Assembly: GCF_001661075.1 (NCBI RefSeq)
Contig: NZ_CP014870.1
Coordinates: 4,174,501-4,238,500 of the forward strand
Direction: 5' to 3'
Source: Pseudomonas silesiensis
Lineage (GTDB): Bacteria; Pseudomonadota; Gammaproteobacteria; Pseudomonadales; Pseudomonadaceae
Length of the DNA stretch: 64,000 nucleotides
Positions 45,238-54,095 of the stretch are shown here, in pieces (positions within the stretch are counted from its first letter, which is position 1; each line of letters opens with the position of its first letter). Below the pieces are notes generated by a model, which made no database searches, was not told the DNA's origin, and saw nothing but the letters and a program-made list of their open reading frames with translations. Position numbers and translations under genes: made by a program.

Positions 45238-46905
45238 ATGACTACAAAGATAAACATGCAGCCAGAACGACGTTTCGCCATGCTTGAGTCAGGCGCATGG
45301 AGTGACAATATCATTACAGACTATCTGGATCAGGCAGTGCTCACCGCTCCAGACTCGGTAGCGGTGATTGCCTACCGGGTGAACGAGGATGAACGTCAGG
45401 CTTTCAGCTACCGCGAACTGGATCGCCTGGTGACTCGCATGGCGGCGGGTCTGGCGGGTCTGGGTGTAGCCAAGTCAGACGTGGTGTCCTGCCAGTTGCC
45501 AAACGGGTGGCAGATCACGGCGCTGCATCTGGCCTGCGTGCGTATCGGCGCGATTCTCAATCCTCTGATGCCGATTTTTCGTGAGCGCGAGCTCGCCTTC
45601 ATGCTCGGCCACGCACAGAGCCGGGTGCTGGTGATCCCGCATCACTTCAGAGGGTTCGATTACGCCGCCATGGTCCAGGGAATGCGCGGCGAGTTGCCCG
45701 CCCTCGAGCATGTGCTAGTGATCGGTGGCGACCACAGCGCTGACAGTTTCGAGCAGGTCTTGATGCAACGTGCCTGGGAGGAAGAAACAGACACTGCGGC
45801 GTTGTTTGCCGACCGCCGCCTGGGCGGTGACGATGTCGTGCAGCTGCTGTACACCTCGGGCACGACCGGCGAGCCCAAGGGGGTATTGCACACCTCCAAC
45901 ACCCTGCTCAGCAACGTACGCCCCTATGCCGAACGCTTGCAGCTGGGGTCTGAAGATATCGTTTTCATGGCCTCGCCCATCGCGCACCAGACCGGTTTCC
46001 TCTACGGGCTGATGATGCCGATTTACCTGAAGAGCACCACGGTGCTGCAGGATATCTGGGATGCCCGCTTCGCGGTAAAAGTCATCGAAGCCGAGCGGCC
46101 GACCTTCACCATGGCGTCGACACCGTTCCTGACCGATCTGATCGATATTGCCCCCGATCACGGCGAAGCGCTGTCATCGCTGCGGACCTTCGTTGCCGCG
46201 GGAGCCCCTATCCCAGGCGCCCTGGTAGAAAAGGCCGGTACGGCGGTCAATGCCAAGGTGATTTCCGCCTGGGGAATGACCGAGAGTGGCGCGGTGACCA
46301 TGACCCGCCCGCACGACGATGCCCGGTGCGCCATTCATACCGATGGCCTGTCCCTGCCGTTCATGGAGGTGAACATCGTCGATGAGGATGGCCTAGAAGT
46401 CCCCCGCGACACCGAAGGTAACTTGTTGGTCCGTGGCGGCAGCCTGTTCGTCGGCTATCTCAAGCGCCCCGAGCTCTACGGCGTGGATGACCAAGGCTGG
46501 TTCGCTACCGGCGACCTGGCACGCATGAACGAACAGGGTTACATCCGCATCACGGGTCGCACCAAGGATGTGGTGATTCGCGGCGGCGAAAACATTCCCG
46601 TGGTGGAGATCGAGAACCTGCTCTACAAGCACCCGGCCATTGCCGCCGTGGCCCTGGTCGGCTGCCCGGACCCACGCCTGGGTGAGCGCCTGTGCGCCTA
46701 TGTGACGCTGCACAACGGCCACACCAGCCTGACGCTGGCAGAAGTGGTGAGCTTCCTCCTGCAACAGCGCCTGACCAAGAACTACCTGCCCGAATACCTG
46801 GAAGTGCTGCCGGCCTTGCCGCGCACCCCTTCGGGAAAAATCCAGAAATTCAAATTGCGCGAACTGGCCATGGATATCCGGCTGGATTCAGCCACGCGCC
46901 AATGA
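45238..46905 (+). CDS. aliA: cyclohexanecarboxylate-CoA ligase (AliA-like)
   Basis: Start at ATG 45238 (a GTG at 45229 is also in frame). The 555-residue AMP-forming ligase has the AMP motif LLYTSGTTGEPKGVLHT (about 205-221), ISAWGMTESGAVT, GWFATGDLARMNEQGYIRITGR and the C-terminal lysine region PRTPSGKIQKFKLRE. It fits the AliA/cyclohexanecarboxyl-CoA synthetase group and activates the ring acid to its CoA ester. It heads the rightward operon aliA-badH-badI-aliB-badR, the same gene set as in the R. palustris cyclohexanecarboxylate locus. Confidence 0.87.
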   Translation: MTTKINMQPERRFAMLESGAWSDNIITDYLDQAVLTAPDSVAVIAYRVNEDERQAFSYRELDRLVTRMAAGLAGLGVAKSDVVSCQLPNGWQITALHLACVRIGAILNPLMPIFRERELAFMLGHAQSRVLVIPHHFRGFDYAAMVQGMRGELPALEHVLVIGGDHSADSFEQVLMQRAWEEETDTAALFADRRLGGDDVVQLLYTSGTTGEPKGVLHTSNTLLSNVRPYAERLQLGSEDIVFMASPIAHQTGFLYGLMMPIYLKSTTVLQDIWDARFAVKVIEAERPTFTMASTPFLTDLIDIAPDHGEALSSLRTFVAAGAPIPGALVEKAGTAVNAKVISAWGMTESGAVTMTRPHDDARCAIHTDGLSLPFMEVNIVDEDGLEVPRDTEGNLLVRGGSLFVGYLKRPELYGVDDQGWFATGDLARMNEQGYIRITGRTKDVVIRGGENIPVVEIENLLYKHPAIAAVALVGCPDPRLGERLCAYVTLHNGHTSLTLAEVVSFLLQQRLTKNYLPEYLEVLPALPRTPSGKIQKFKLRELAMDIRLDSATRQ

Positions 46906-46950
46906 TTGGCAATGCCCGCAAATCAATCAAAACAAGATGAGGACTGCTGC

Positions 46951-47724
46951 ATGAAAGGTCTTATTGGAAGAACCGTAATCATCACCGGCGGCGGTGGCGG
47001 CATCGGTCGCGCCGTCAGCCTGCGCTTCGCTGCCGAAGGTTGCCTGGTCGCCGTACTCGATCGCGATGCCGCTGCCGCACAAACCACCGTCGACCTGATC
47101 AACGAAGCGGACAGCAAGGCCAAGGCCAAGGCTTACGCCGCCGACATCACCGATTACGCCGCCATCGTCGACACCGTCGCGGCCATTGAAAAAGACCTGG
47201 GTGTACCGACCGTACTGGTCAACAACGCGGGCTTCGACCGTTTCATGCCATTCCTCAAAACCGAGCCGGCGATGTGGCAACAGTTGATCTCGATCAACCT
47301 GACCGGGGCGCTGAACATGCACCACGTGGTCCTGCCGAAGATGCTTGAAGCGGGGGGCGGCAAGGTCATCAACGTAGCTTCCGATGCGGCCCGTGTCGGC
47401 TCCTCCGGCGAAGCCGTTTACGCCGCCTGCAAGGCGGGACTGGTGGGCCTGTCGAAAGCCCTGGCACGAGAACTGGCGACCAAAAACATCAACTTCAATG
47501 TGGTCTGCCCCGGCCCGACCGATACCGCCCTGCTCAAAAGCGTAGCGGCGACCTCGAGCAACCCGGAAAAGCTGATGGAAGCCTTCAAGAATGCCGTGCC
47601 GATGCGCCGCCTCGGTCAGCCGGAAGACTACCCGGGGATCATCGCCCTGCTTGCCAGTGACGACGCCAACTTCATCACCGGACAGGTTATTTCCGTGTCC
47701 GGCGGCCTGACCATGGCCGGTTAA
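46951..47724 (+). CDS. badH: 2-hydroxycyclohexanecarboxyl-CoA dehydrogenase (BadH-like)
   Basis: ATG at 46951 after GAGGA. The 257-residue short-chain dehydrogenase has the NAD motif TGGGGGIGRAV, NNAGFD, the serine of VINVASDAARVGSSGEA, and Y-x-x-x-K in VYAACKAGL. The C-terminus INFNVVCPGPTDTALL and ISVSGGLTMAG is also typical. It oxidises 2-hydroxy- to 2-ketocyclohexanecarboxyl-CoA. Placement between aliA and badI supports the BadH identity over a generic SDR. Confidence 0.87.
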   Translation: MKGLIGRTVIITGGGGGIGRAVSLRFAAEGCLVAVLDRDAAAAQTTVDLINEADSKAKAKAYAADITDYAAIVDTVAAIEKDLGVPTVLVNNAGFDRFMPFLKTEPAMWQQLISINLTGALNMHHVVLPKMLEAGGGKVINVASDAARVGSSGEAVYAACKAGLVGLSKALARELATKNINFNVVCPGPTDTALLKSVAATSSNPEKLMEAFKNAVPMRRLGQPEDYPGIIALLASDDANFITGQVISVSGGLTMAG

Positions 47725-47738
47725 CCAGGAGAATTCCC

Positions 47739-48521
47739 ATGCATTACGAAGACATTCTGTACACCGAAGTCGAAGGTGTTGCGACCATCACCATCAACCG
47801 TCCGGATCGCTACAACGCGTTCCGCGGCCAGACCTGCATGGAGCTGATCCACGCCTTCAACCGTGCTGGCTGGAACAAGGAAGTGGGCGTCATCGTGTTC
47901 ACCGGTGCCGGCGACAAGGCGTTCTGCACCGGCGGCGACCAGGGGGCCCATGAAGGCCAGTACGATGGCCGCGGCCTGATCGGTCTGCCGGTAGAAGAAT
48001 TGCAGGGCTTGATCCGTGAAGTGCCCAAGCCAGTGATCGCACGTGTCAACGGCTTTGCCATCGGCGGCGGTCACGTCCTGCACGTCGTCTGCGACCTGAC
48101 CATCGCCTCTGAAAAAGCCGTCTTCGGCCAGGTCGGCCCGAAAGTCGGCTCGGTTGATCCCGGCTTCGGCACGGCCTATCTGGGGCGCATCATCGGCGAA
48201 AAACGCGCCCGCGAGATTTGGTACCTGTGCCGCAAATACAGCGCCCGGCAAGCGTACGACTGGGGCCTGGTCAACGCGGTCGTGCCCCATGAGGAACTGG
48301 ATGCCGAAGTGCAGAAATGGTGTGACGAGATTCTCGAGAAGAGTCCGACCGCCCTCACCATCGCCAAGCGCTCATTCAACGCCGACAGCGCCAACATTGC
48401 CGGCATCGGAGCCCTCGGCATGCAGGCCCTGAGCCTGTACTACGACACCGAAGAATCCAAGGAAGGCGTCGCCGCTTTCAAGGAAAAACGTAAGCCAGAG
48501 TTCCGCAAATTCTACAAGTGA
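47739..48521 (+). CDS. badI: 2-ketocyclohexanecarboxyl-CoA hydrolase (BadI), ring cleavage
   Basis: A 260-residue crotonase-fold protein very like BadI of R. palustris: INRPDRYNAFRGQTC, FCTGGDQGAHEGQYDGRG, VIARVNGFAIGGGHVLHVVCDL, FGQVGPKVGSVDPGFGTAYL, REIWYLCRKYSA and the C-terminal EGVAAFKEKRKPEFRKFYK. It is also related to MenB (naphthoate synthase), but the blocks GRGLIGLP and VGSVDPGFGTA in this order and the context point to BadI. It hydrolytically opens the ring to pimeloyl-CoA, the key step of the pathway. Confidence 0.92.
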   Translation: MHYEDILYTEVEGVATITINRPDRYNAFRGQTCMELIHAFNRAGWNKEVGVIVFTGAGDKAFCTGGDQGAHEGQYDGRGLIGLPVEELQGLIREVPKPVIARVNGFAIGGGHVLHVVCDLTIASEKAVFGQVGPKVGSVDPGFGTAYLGRIIGEKRAREIWYLCRKYSARQAYDWGLVNAVVPHEELDAEVQKWCDEILEKSPTALTIAKRSFNADSANIAGIGALGMQALSLYYDTEESKEGVAAFKEKRKPEFRKFYK

Positions 48522-48578
48522 CCCTATTACCGGCAGCTGATCCGCTGCCGGTCCCCCGGCCCTGGCTTGGAGAGAATC

Positions 48579-49718
48579 ATGAATTTCGCATTCGACGAAC
48601 AACAAAACGCTATTCGTGAAAGCGTTGCCCGCTTTAGCGCCGAGGTACTTGCGCCGGGTTATCGCAAGCGCGATCTCAGCGGCAAGATTGAACGCTCAGT
48701 GATCCGGCAGATGGGTGAAATGGGCCTGCTCGGTGGCGAACTGCCGGAGGAATACGGTGGCAGTGGCCTGGACTGCGTGACCGCCGGCATCATCATCGAG
48801 GAAATCTCGCGCGGTGATTTCAACGTCGGCTACATACCGCTACTGGCTTCGCTGAACGGCCAGATCATCGCGCAACACGCCTCGCCTGAACTGGCCAAGG
48901 AATGGCTGGGGGCAATTACCAGCGGGCAGAAAATCGTCTGCATCGCCCTGACCGAACCCAGTGGTGGCTCCGACGCTGCGAGCCTGCGCATGAAGGCCGA
49001 GCGCAAAGGCGATACCTATGTGCTCAATGGCGAGAAGACGTCCATCTCGATGGCCGATCAGGCCGACGTTGCGGTGGTCTTTGCTCGCACCGGCACCCAG
49101 GAATCCCGCGCCAACGGCATCAGTGCCTTCCTGGTGCCGATGACGTTGCCAGGCATCAGCACTACCCGCTTTGAAGACGCGGGCCAGCGCGCCATCGGGC
49201 GTGGTTCGATCTTCTTCGACAACGTGGAGGTGCATGCCAGCCATCGCCTGGGCGATGAAGGTAAAGGCTTCAAGCAGGTGATGCAGGGCTTCGATTACAG
49301 CCGTGCGTTGATCGGCCTGCAGTGCCTGGCGATAGCCCAGCAATCGTTGGACGAAACCTGGAAATGGCTGACCGAGCGCGAGGCATTCGGCCAGCAACTG
49401 GCGGCATTCCAGGGTTTGACTCACCCTCTGGCGGAATTCCAGACCTACGTGCAAGCTGCGCGCCTGCAGTGTTACTACGCGCTATGGCTCAAAGACGCCG
49501 GACAACCCCACAACGCCGAAGCCGCGATGAACAAGTGGTGGGGACCCAAGCTGGCGTTTGACGTGGTCAAGCAGTGCCTGCTCGCCCATGGCCACACCGG
49601 CTGGGGTGAAGATCTGCCATTTGCCCAGCGTCTTCGTGATGTACTTGGCCTGCAGATCGGTGACGGTACTGCGCAAATCATGAAAAATATCATCGCTCGC
49701 GAGTACATCCCCAAATAA
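48579..49718 (+). CDS. aliB: cyclohexanecarboxyl-CoA dehydrogenase (AliB-like)
   Basis: ATG at 48579 after GGAGAG; an earlier ATG at 48567 lacks a site. The 379-residue acyl-CoA dehydrogenase has GLLGGELPEEYGGSGLDCVTAG, the FAD/substrate block CIALTEPSGGSDAASLRMKAE (in two parts), KTSISMADQADVAVVFARTG and the C-terminal LGLQIGDGTAQIMKNIIAREYIPK. It forms cyclohex-1-ene-1-carboxyl-CoA from the saturated ester, feeding BadK. Electrons go to EtfAB. Confidence 0.87.
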   Translation: MNFAFDEQQNAIRESVARFSAEVLAPGYRKRDLSGKIERSVIRQMGEMGLLGGELPEEYGGSGLDCVTAGIIIEEISRGDFNVGYIPLLASLNGQIIAQHASPELAKEWLGAITSGQKIVCIALTEPSGGSDAASLRMKAERKGDTYVLNGEKTSISMADQADVAVVFARTGTQESRANGISAFLVPMTLPGISTTRFEDAGQRAIGRGSIFFDNVEVHASHRLGDEGKGFKQVMQGFDYSRALIGLQCLAIAQQSLDETWKWLTEREAFGQQLAAFQGLTHPLAEFQTYVQAARLQCYYALWLKDAGQPHNAEAAMNKWWGPKLAFDVVKQCLLAHGHTGWGEDLPFAQRLRDVLGLQIGDGTAQIMKNIIAREYIPK

Positions 49719-49789
49719 CACCTTGTCTGCACCGGCAGGCAGGTGACCTTATCGGCCTACCGACGCCCACCGGGCAACAAGGACATGTA

Positions 49790-50269
49790 ATGGACGCCAA
49801 CGAAAACCGCAGCATACCGAACACCTTATTTTTCCGGCTGTTTCAAACCGGCAACGTACTGCAGCGCCAGGTACAGAACGAGATGGGCATCAGCACCGTG
49901 CAATGGGCGGTACTGGGCGCCCTGTCCCGAGCCGGTTTCGAGGAGGGTATCTCCTTCAACCAGTTGACGGAGTACCTGTTTGTCAGCCGGCAAAGCCTGG
50001 ATGGCGTGCTCAAGCGCATGGAGCGGGATAACCACGTGCTTCGCGTGCCTCATCCGGATGACGGTCGCGCCCGCCTGGTCCGGCTGACCGACCAGGGTCG
50101 GGAATACTGGGACGCGCTGCAGGACCGGATCTACCAGTTTTATCAGCAAGGTTTGCAGGGCTTCAGCTTCGACGACAGCGTCAATTTCCTGCACTACCTG
50201 AACAAGTTCAAAAACGACCTGGCCAGGATTTCATTCGGCGAGGAGAAGCAGGCAAGGCTCGAGGACTAG
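49790..50269 (+). CDS. badR: MarR-family regulator (BadR-like)
   Basis: A 159-residue MarR protein. Its winged helix comprises VQWAVLGALSRAG (helix 2), LTEYLFVSRQSLDGVLKRMERDNHVLR (recognition helix) and the wing HPDDGRARLVRLTDQG. In R. palustris BadR, a MarR repressor encoded beside badHI-aliAB, senses 2-ketocyclohexanecarboxyl-CoA. Position after aliB supports the same role. The likely operator is CAACATGTTG at 45132-45141 between the divergent operons. Confidence 0.85.
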   Translation: MDANENRSIPNTLFFRLFQTGNVLQRQVQNEMGISTVQWAVLGALSRAGFEEGISFNQLTEYLFVSRQSLDGVLKRMERDNHVLRVPHPDDGRARLVRLTDQGREYWDALQDRIYQFYQQGLQGFSFDDSVNFLHYLNKFKNDLARISFGEEKQARLED

Positions 50270-50353
50270 GCCCCTACCGGACGGGCCGCTCTTCCTGCCA
50301 TGCGTCGCGACGCAGATTGGTTTTTCCCCATGCCCTCGGGCGTGGTGCCGGTT

Positions 50354-50366
50354 AATAAAAACAATC
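50354..50366 (+). promoter_or_regulatory. A-rich Crc/Hfq-like motif before the ABC transporter genes
   Basis: AATAAAAACAATC lies about 21 bases before the LivG-type start and upstream of the AGGA ribosome site. It resembles the tracts before aliA and the porin genes. Confidence 0.35.
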
Positions 50367-50387
50367 ACTACCTGGCAGGAATAACAG

Positions 50388-51152
50388 ATGAGCAATGTCA
50401 TCCTCGAAACAAGAGGATTGACCAAGGAGTTCAACGGCTTCACCGCCGTCAACTCGGTCGATCTGCAAGTGCATACAGGGCACATCCATGCCTTGATCGG
50501 TCCTAACGGTGCGGGCAAGACCACCTTTTTCAATTTGCTGACCAAGTTTCACGCCCCTACCAAGGGCCAGATTTTTTACCAAGGGCAGGAAATCACGCCC
50601 CTCAAATCCAACCAGATCGCCCGCCTGGGGTTGGTCCGCTCCTTCCAGATTTCAGCGGTATTCGGCCACATGACCGCCCTGGAAAACGTGCGCGTCGCCC
50701 TGCAGCGTGGCGAAGGCAACTCCTATCACTTCTGGGTCCCGCAACGGCGCCTGAACCACCTCAACCAGCGCGCGCTGCAGCTGTTATGCGAAGTCGGCCT
50801 GGAGACCTATGCCAGCGTACTGGCCGTGGAGATGCCGTACGGGCGCAAACGTGCCCTCGAACTGGCGACCACACTGGCGCTGGAGCCGACGTTGATGTTG
50901 CTCGACGAGCCGACACAGGGCATGGGCAGCGAGGACGTGGACGTCGTCGTCGAGTTGATCCGGCGCGTCTCGGCCGGGCGCACGGTGCTGATGGTCGAAC
51001 ACAACCTGAGCGTGGTCAGTCGTCTGTGCGACCGCATCACCGTACTGGCGCGAGGCGCAGTGTTGGCTGAAGGCGATTACGCCAGCGTCTCGGCCAACGC
51101 CCTGGTACGCGAAGCCTACATGGGCAAAGAAGCCGATGAGGTGCACGCATGA
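50388..51152 (+). CDS. branched-chain-type ABC transporter ATPase (LivG-like)
   Basis: A 254-residue HAAT-family ATPase with Walker A GPNGAGKT, the Q-loop in VRSFQISAVFGHMTALENV, the signature-like MPYGRKRALELA (normal for LivG proteins, where it reads PYGQQR), Walker B LMLLDEPTQGM, and switch histidine VEHNL. It energises uptake with the LivF-like ATPase encoded next (4-bp overlap). As part of the cyclohexanecarboxylate locus it probably serves uptake of that acid or a related one. Confidence 0.92.
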   Translation: MSNVILETRGLTKEFNGFTAVNSVDLQVHTGHIHALIGPNGAGKTTFFNLLTKFHAPTKGQIFYQGQEITPLKSNQIARLGLVRSFQISAVFGHMTALENVRVALQRGEGNSYHFWVPQRRLNHLNQRALQLLCEVGLETYASVLAVEMPYGRKRALELATTLALEPTLMLLDEPTQGMGSEDVDVVVELIRRVSAGRTVLMVEHNLSVVSRLCDRITVLARGAVLAEGDYASVSANALVREAYMGKEADEVHA

Positions 51153-51859
51153 ACCGCCCTGGCGCCCAATTGACCGTCAGCAACCTGCACGCCTTCTACG
51201 GCGAGTCCCATGTGCTGCACGGCGTCGACCTCGAGGTTTATCCGGGCGAGCTGGTGACGCTGCTCGGACGCAACGGCTCCGGCCGCAGCTCGACCCTGCG
51301 CGCGATCATGAACATGGTGGGTCACCGCACCGGGTCGATCGTCATCAATGGCCGTGAAACCCTGACCATCGCCGCCCACAAAATTGCCCGCCTGGGCGTG
51401 GGTTTCTGCCCGGAAGAGCGCGGCATCTTCGCCAGTCTCAGCGTCGAGGAGAACCTGATGCTGCCACCGACCGTGGCCAGTGGCGGCCTGTCGGTGGACG
51501 AGATCTACAGCATGTTCCCCAACCTCAAAGAGCGTCGCAAAAGCCAGGGCACACGCTTGTCCGGGGGTGAACAGCAAATGCTCGCCCTGGCTCGCATCCT
51601 GCGCACCGGCGCCCGCCTGTTGCTGCTCGACGAGATCACCGAAGGCCTGGCACCGGTGATCGTCGAGCGACTCGGCGAGGTGCTGGCGCAGCTCAAGGGC
51701 CGTGGCATGACCATCGTGCTGGTGGAACAGAATTTCCGTTTTGCCGCGCCCTTGGCTGACCGGCACTACTTGATCGAACACGGCCAAGTGGTCGACCAGT
51801 TCAACGCCGCCGAGCTGGACGGAAAACGAGAGCACCTTAACGCCATGCTCGGCGTTTAA
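51149..51859 (+). CDS. branched-chain-type ABC transporter ATPase (LivF-like) with altered Walker A
   Basis: A 236-residue protein. The signature LSGGEQQMLALARIL, Walker B LLLLDEITEGLAP and switch VEQNFRF are normal apart from DEI in place of DEP. The Walker A motif reads GRNGSGRSS: the invariant lysine is arginine (Arg46, codon CGC). The partner LivG-like ATPase keeps a canonical Walker A. Some LivF relatives carry the same change, so the pair may hydrolyse ATP at one main site. Overlaps livG by ATGA. Confidence 0.9.
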   Translation: MNRPGAQLTVSNLHAFYGESHVLHGVDLEVYPGELVTLLGRNGSGRSSTLRAIMNMVGHRTGSIVINGRETLTIAAHKIARLGVGFCPEERGIFASLSVEENLMLPPTVASGGLSVDEIYSMFPNLKERRKSQGTRLSGGEQQMLALARILRTGARLLLLDEITEGLAPVIVERLGEVLAQLKGRGMTIVLVEQNFRFAAPLADRHYLIEHGQVVDQFNAAELDGKREHLNAMLGV

Positions 51860-51890
51860 ACCTTGTGTATCCAGACCATAAAAATAATGA

Positions 51891-51903
51891 GCTCAACTTG
51901 AGC
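51891..51903. promoter_or_regulatory. palindrome before the binding-protein gene
   Basis: GCTCAA-C-TTGAGC is a perfect 6-1-6 palindrome that ends 13 bases before the ATG at 51917 and overlaps its leader. It may be an operator or a small mRNA hairpin. Confidence 0.3.
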
Positions 51904-51916
51904 CTTGGAGCGTCAC

Positions 51917-53152
51917 ATGTCAGCAGTTTTCAAGTTTTGCACTTCCGGTCTTGCCAAAGCCGTCGCCCGCGGGCTGGTGTTCTGCCTGATGGCCAGCACT
52001 GCTCACGCCAGCATCAGCGATGATCAGATCCGTATCGGATACCTTGATGACTTGAGCGGCCCCTACAGCGACCTGGCCGGCCCCGGTGGGCTGGAGGCTG
52101 TGCGCATGGCCGTCGAAGACTTCAACGGCAAGGTGGGCGACAAGAAAATCGTGCTGTTCGAGGCCGACCACAAGAACAACGCCGACCTGGGTGCGAACAC
52201 CGCCCGCGAGTGGATCGACCAGCGCGGTGTCGACCTGATCGCCGGCTTGAACGCTTCGCCGGTGGCCATCGCCGTGACCCGTCTGGTGGAAGAAAAAAAC
52301 CGCTTCGCCATTGTCTCGACAGCGGCGGCAGCCAGCCTGACCAACGAATACTGCACGCCCAATCACATTCACTACGTTTACGACACCTACTCGGTCTCCA
52401 ACGGTGCGGCCAAGGCGATCGTCGCCAAAGGCGGTGACAGCTGGTACCTGCTGAGCGCCGACTACGCCTTCGGCCATGCCATGGAAGAGCAGGTTTCCAA
52501 AGCCGTGGCCGCCAGTGGGGGGACGGTCGTCGGCAAGGCTCGCCACCCGTTCCAGAGCAGTGATTTCTCGTCCTACATCCTCCAGGCGCAGGCCTCGGGT
52601 GCGAAGATCATCGGCCTGGCCAGCGCGGGCTCGGACCTGGTCAACGCCATCTCCACCGCTAAACAATTCGGCTTGATGGACGGTGGACAGACCATCGCCA
52701 GCCTCATGGTGTTCATCACGGACATCAAGGCCATCGGCCTGCCGACCGCCCAGGGCACCCAGTTCGTGTCTGGCTGGTACTGGGACATGAACGACGAATC
52801 CCGCGCCTGGGCCAACCGTTACTACGAGCGTGTCAAACGCATGCCGACCATGGTCCAGGCCGGTCTATATTCCAGTACCACCCAGTACCTCAAAGCCGTC
52901 GCCGCCACTGGCTCCGATGATCCTGCGGTTGTGCGCGAGTACATGCTGAAAACGCCGATCAACGACATGTTCGCCCATAACGGTCGCGTGCGCGTAGACG
53001 GCCGGATGGTCCACGACATGTACCTGGCCCAGGTGAAGACGCCGCAAGAGTCGAAGAGCGATTGGGACCTGTTCAAGATCCTCGGCACCATCCCGGCCGA
53101 CGAAGCCTATCTGCCGCTCTCCGAAAGCAAGTGCAAGCTCGTTAAAAACTGA
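51917..53152 (+). CDS. periplasmic substrate-binding protein (LivK-like) of the ABC transporter
   Basis: Start at 51917 follows GGAG at an eight-base spacing. The 411-residue protein has a signal peptide (cleavage AHA-SISD) and the Peripla_BP_6 pattern: IRIGYLDDLSGPYSDLAGPGGLEAVRMAVEDFNG, DLIAGLNASPVAIAVTRLVEEKN and WYLLSADYAFGHAMEEQV. This subgroup is common for aromatic and alicyclic carboxylates rather than amino acids, which suits cyclohexanecarboxylate (inference from location). Confidence 0.9.
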   Translation: MSAVFKFCTSGLAKAVARGLVFCLMASTAHASISDDQIRIGYLDDLSGPYSDLAGPGGLEAVRMAVEDFNGKVGDKKIVLFEADHKNNADLGANTAREWIDQRGVDLIAGLNASPVAIAVTRLVEEKNRFAIVSTAAAASLTNEYCTPNHIHYVYDTYSVSNGAAKAIVAKGGDSWYLLSADYAFGHAMEEQVSKAVAASGGTVVGKARHPFQSSDFSSYILQAQASGAKIIGLASAGSDLVNAISTAKQFGLMDGGQTIASLMVFITDIKAIGLPTAQGTQFVSGWYWDMNDESRAWANRYYERVKRMPTMVQAGLYSSTTQYLKAVAATGSDDPAVVREYMLKTPINDMFAHNGRVRVDGRMVHDMYLAQVKTPQESKSDWDLFKILGTIPADEAYLPLSESKCKLVKN

Positions 53153-53204
53153 TCTTCAAGTCACGAGCATGTAGCCCCTTGAATCCGCTAAAGGACGACT
53201 GGCA

Positions 53205-54092
53205 ATGACAACAATACTCGGTGTGCCCCTGGCGGCCATGTTCGGCCAGCTATTGCTGGGCCTGATCAACGGCGCGTTCTACGCGTTATTGAGCCTGGGC
53301 CTGGCGGTCATCTTCGGCTTGCTGCGCATCATCAATTTTGCGCATGGTGCGCAGTACATGGTGGGCGCCTTCGCCGCACTGCTGTTCCTCAAATACTTCG
53401 GTATCAACTACTGGGCGGCGCTGTTCCTGGTGCCGCTCACTGTCGGTGCTCTGGGCATTGTGATCGAGCGTTTCCTGCTGCGGCGCATCGCTCATCTGGA
53501 TCACCTGTACGGGCTGCTGCTGACCTTCGGCCTGGCCATGATCATCGAAGGCAGCTTCATCAACTTCTTCGGCGTGTCGGGCAGCAGCTATCCGATCCCG
53601 CAAGCCTTGCAAGGCGGGTTCAAGCTGGACTTCATGTTCCTGCCAACCTACCGCGCCTGGGTGCTGGTGGCGGGCCTGGGCATGTGCCTGTTCACCTGGT
53701 GCATGATTGAAAAAACCCGTCTTGGCGCCTATCTGCGCGCCGGCACCGAAAAACCCGGGCTGATGCAGGCCTTCGGGGTCAACGTGCCCCTGCTGACCAC
53801 CCTGACCTACGGCTTTGGCGTGGCACTCGCGGCCTTCGCCGGCGTGCTGGCGGCGCCGATCTACTCGGTGTCGCCCACCATGGGTTCGAACCTGTTGATT
53901 GTGGTCTTCGCCGTGGTGGTGATCGGCGGCATGGGATCCATCATGGGCGCCATCCTCACCGGCGTGGCCATGGGTGTGATCGAAGGTTTGACCAAGGTGT
54001 TCTGGCCCGAGTCGGCCGGTACCGTGATCTTCTTCGTGATGATTCTGGTGCTGCTGATCCGCCCCAATGGCCTGTTCGGTAAGGAGGCGTAA
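53205..54092 (+). CDS. ABC transporter permease (LivH-like)
   Basis: 295 residues with about eight membrane segments. The LivH hallmarks are present: LLLGLINGAFYALLSLGLAVIFGLLRIINFAHGAQYMVGAF at the N-terminus, and the ATPase-contact loop near residue 200 (MQAFGVNVPLLTTLTYGFGVALAAFAGVLAAPIYSV). It forms the membrane channel with the LivM-like subunit three bases downstream. Confidence 0.93.
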   Translation: MTTILGVPLAAMFGQLLLGLINGAFYALLSLGLAVIFGLLRIINFAHGAQYMVGAFAALLFLKYFGINYWAALFLVPLTVGALGIVIERFLLRRIAHLDHLYGLLLTFGLAMIIEGSFINFFGVSGSSYPIPQALQGGFKLDFMFLPTYRAWVLVAGLGMCLFTWCMIEKTRLGAYLRAGTEKPGLMQAFGVNVPLLTTLTYGFGVALAAFAGVLAAPIYSVSPTMGSNLLIVVFAVVVIGGMGSIMGAILTGVAMGVIEGLTKVFWPESAGTVIFFVMILVLLIRPNGLFGKEA

Positions 54093-54095
54093 GCC

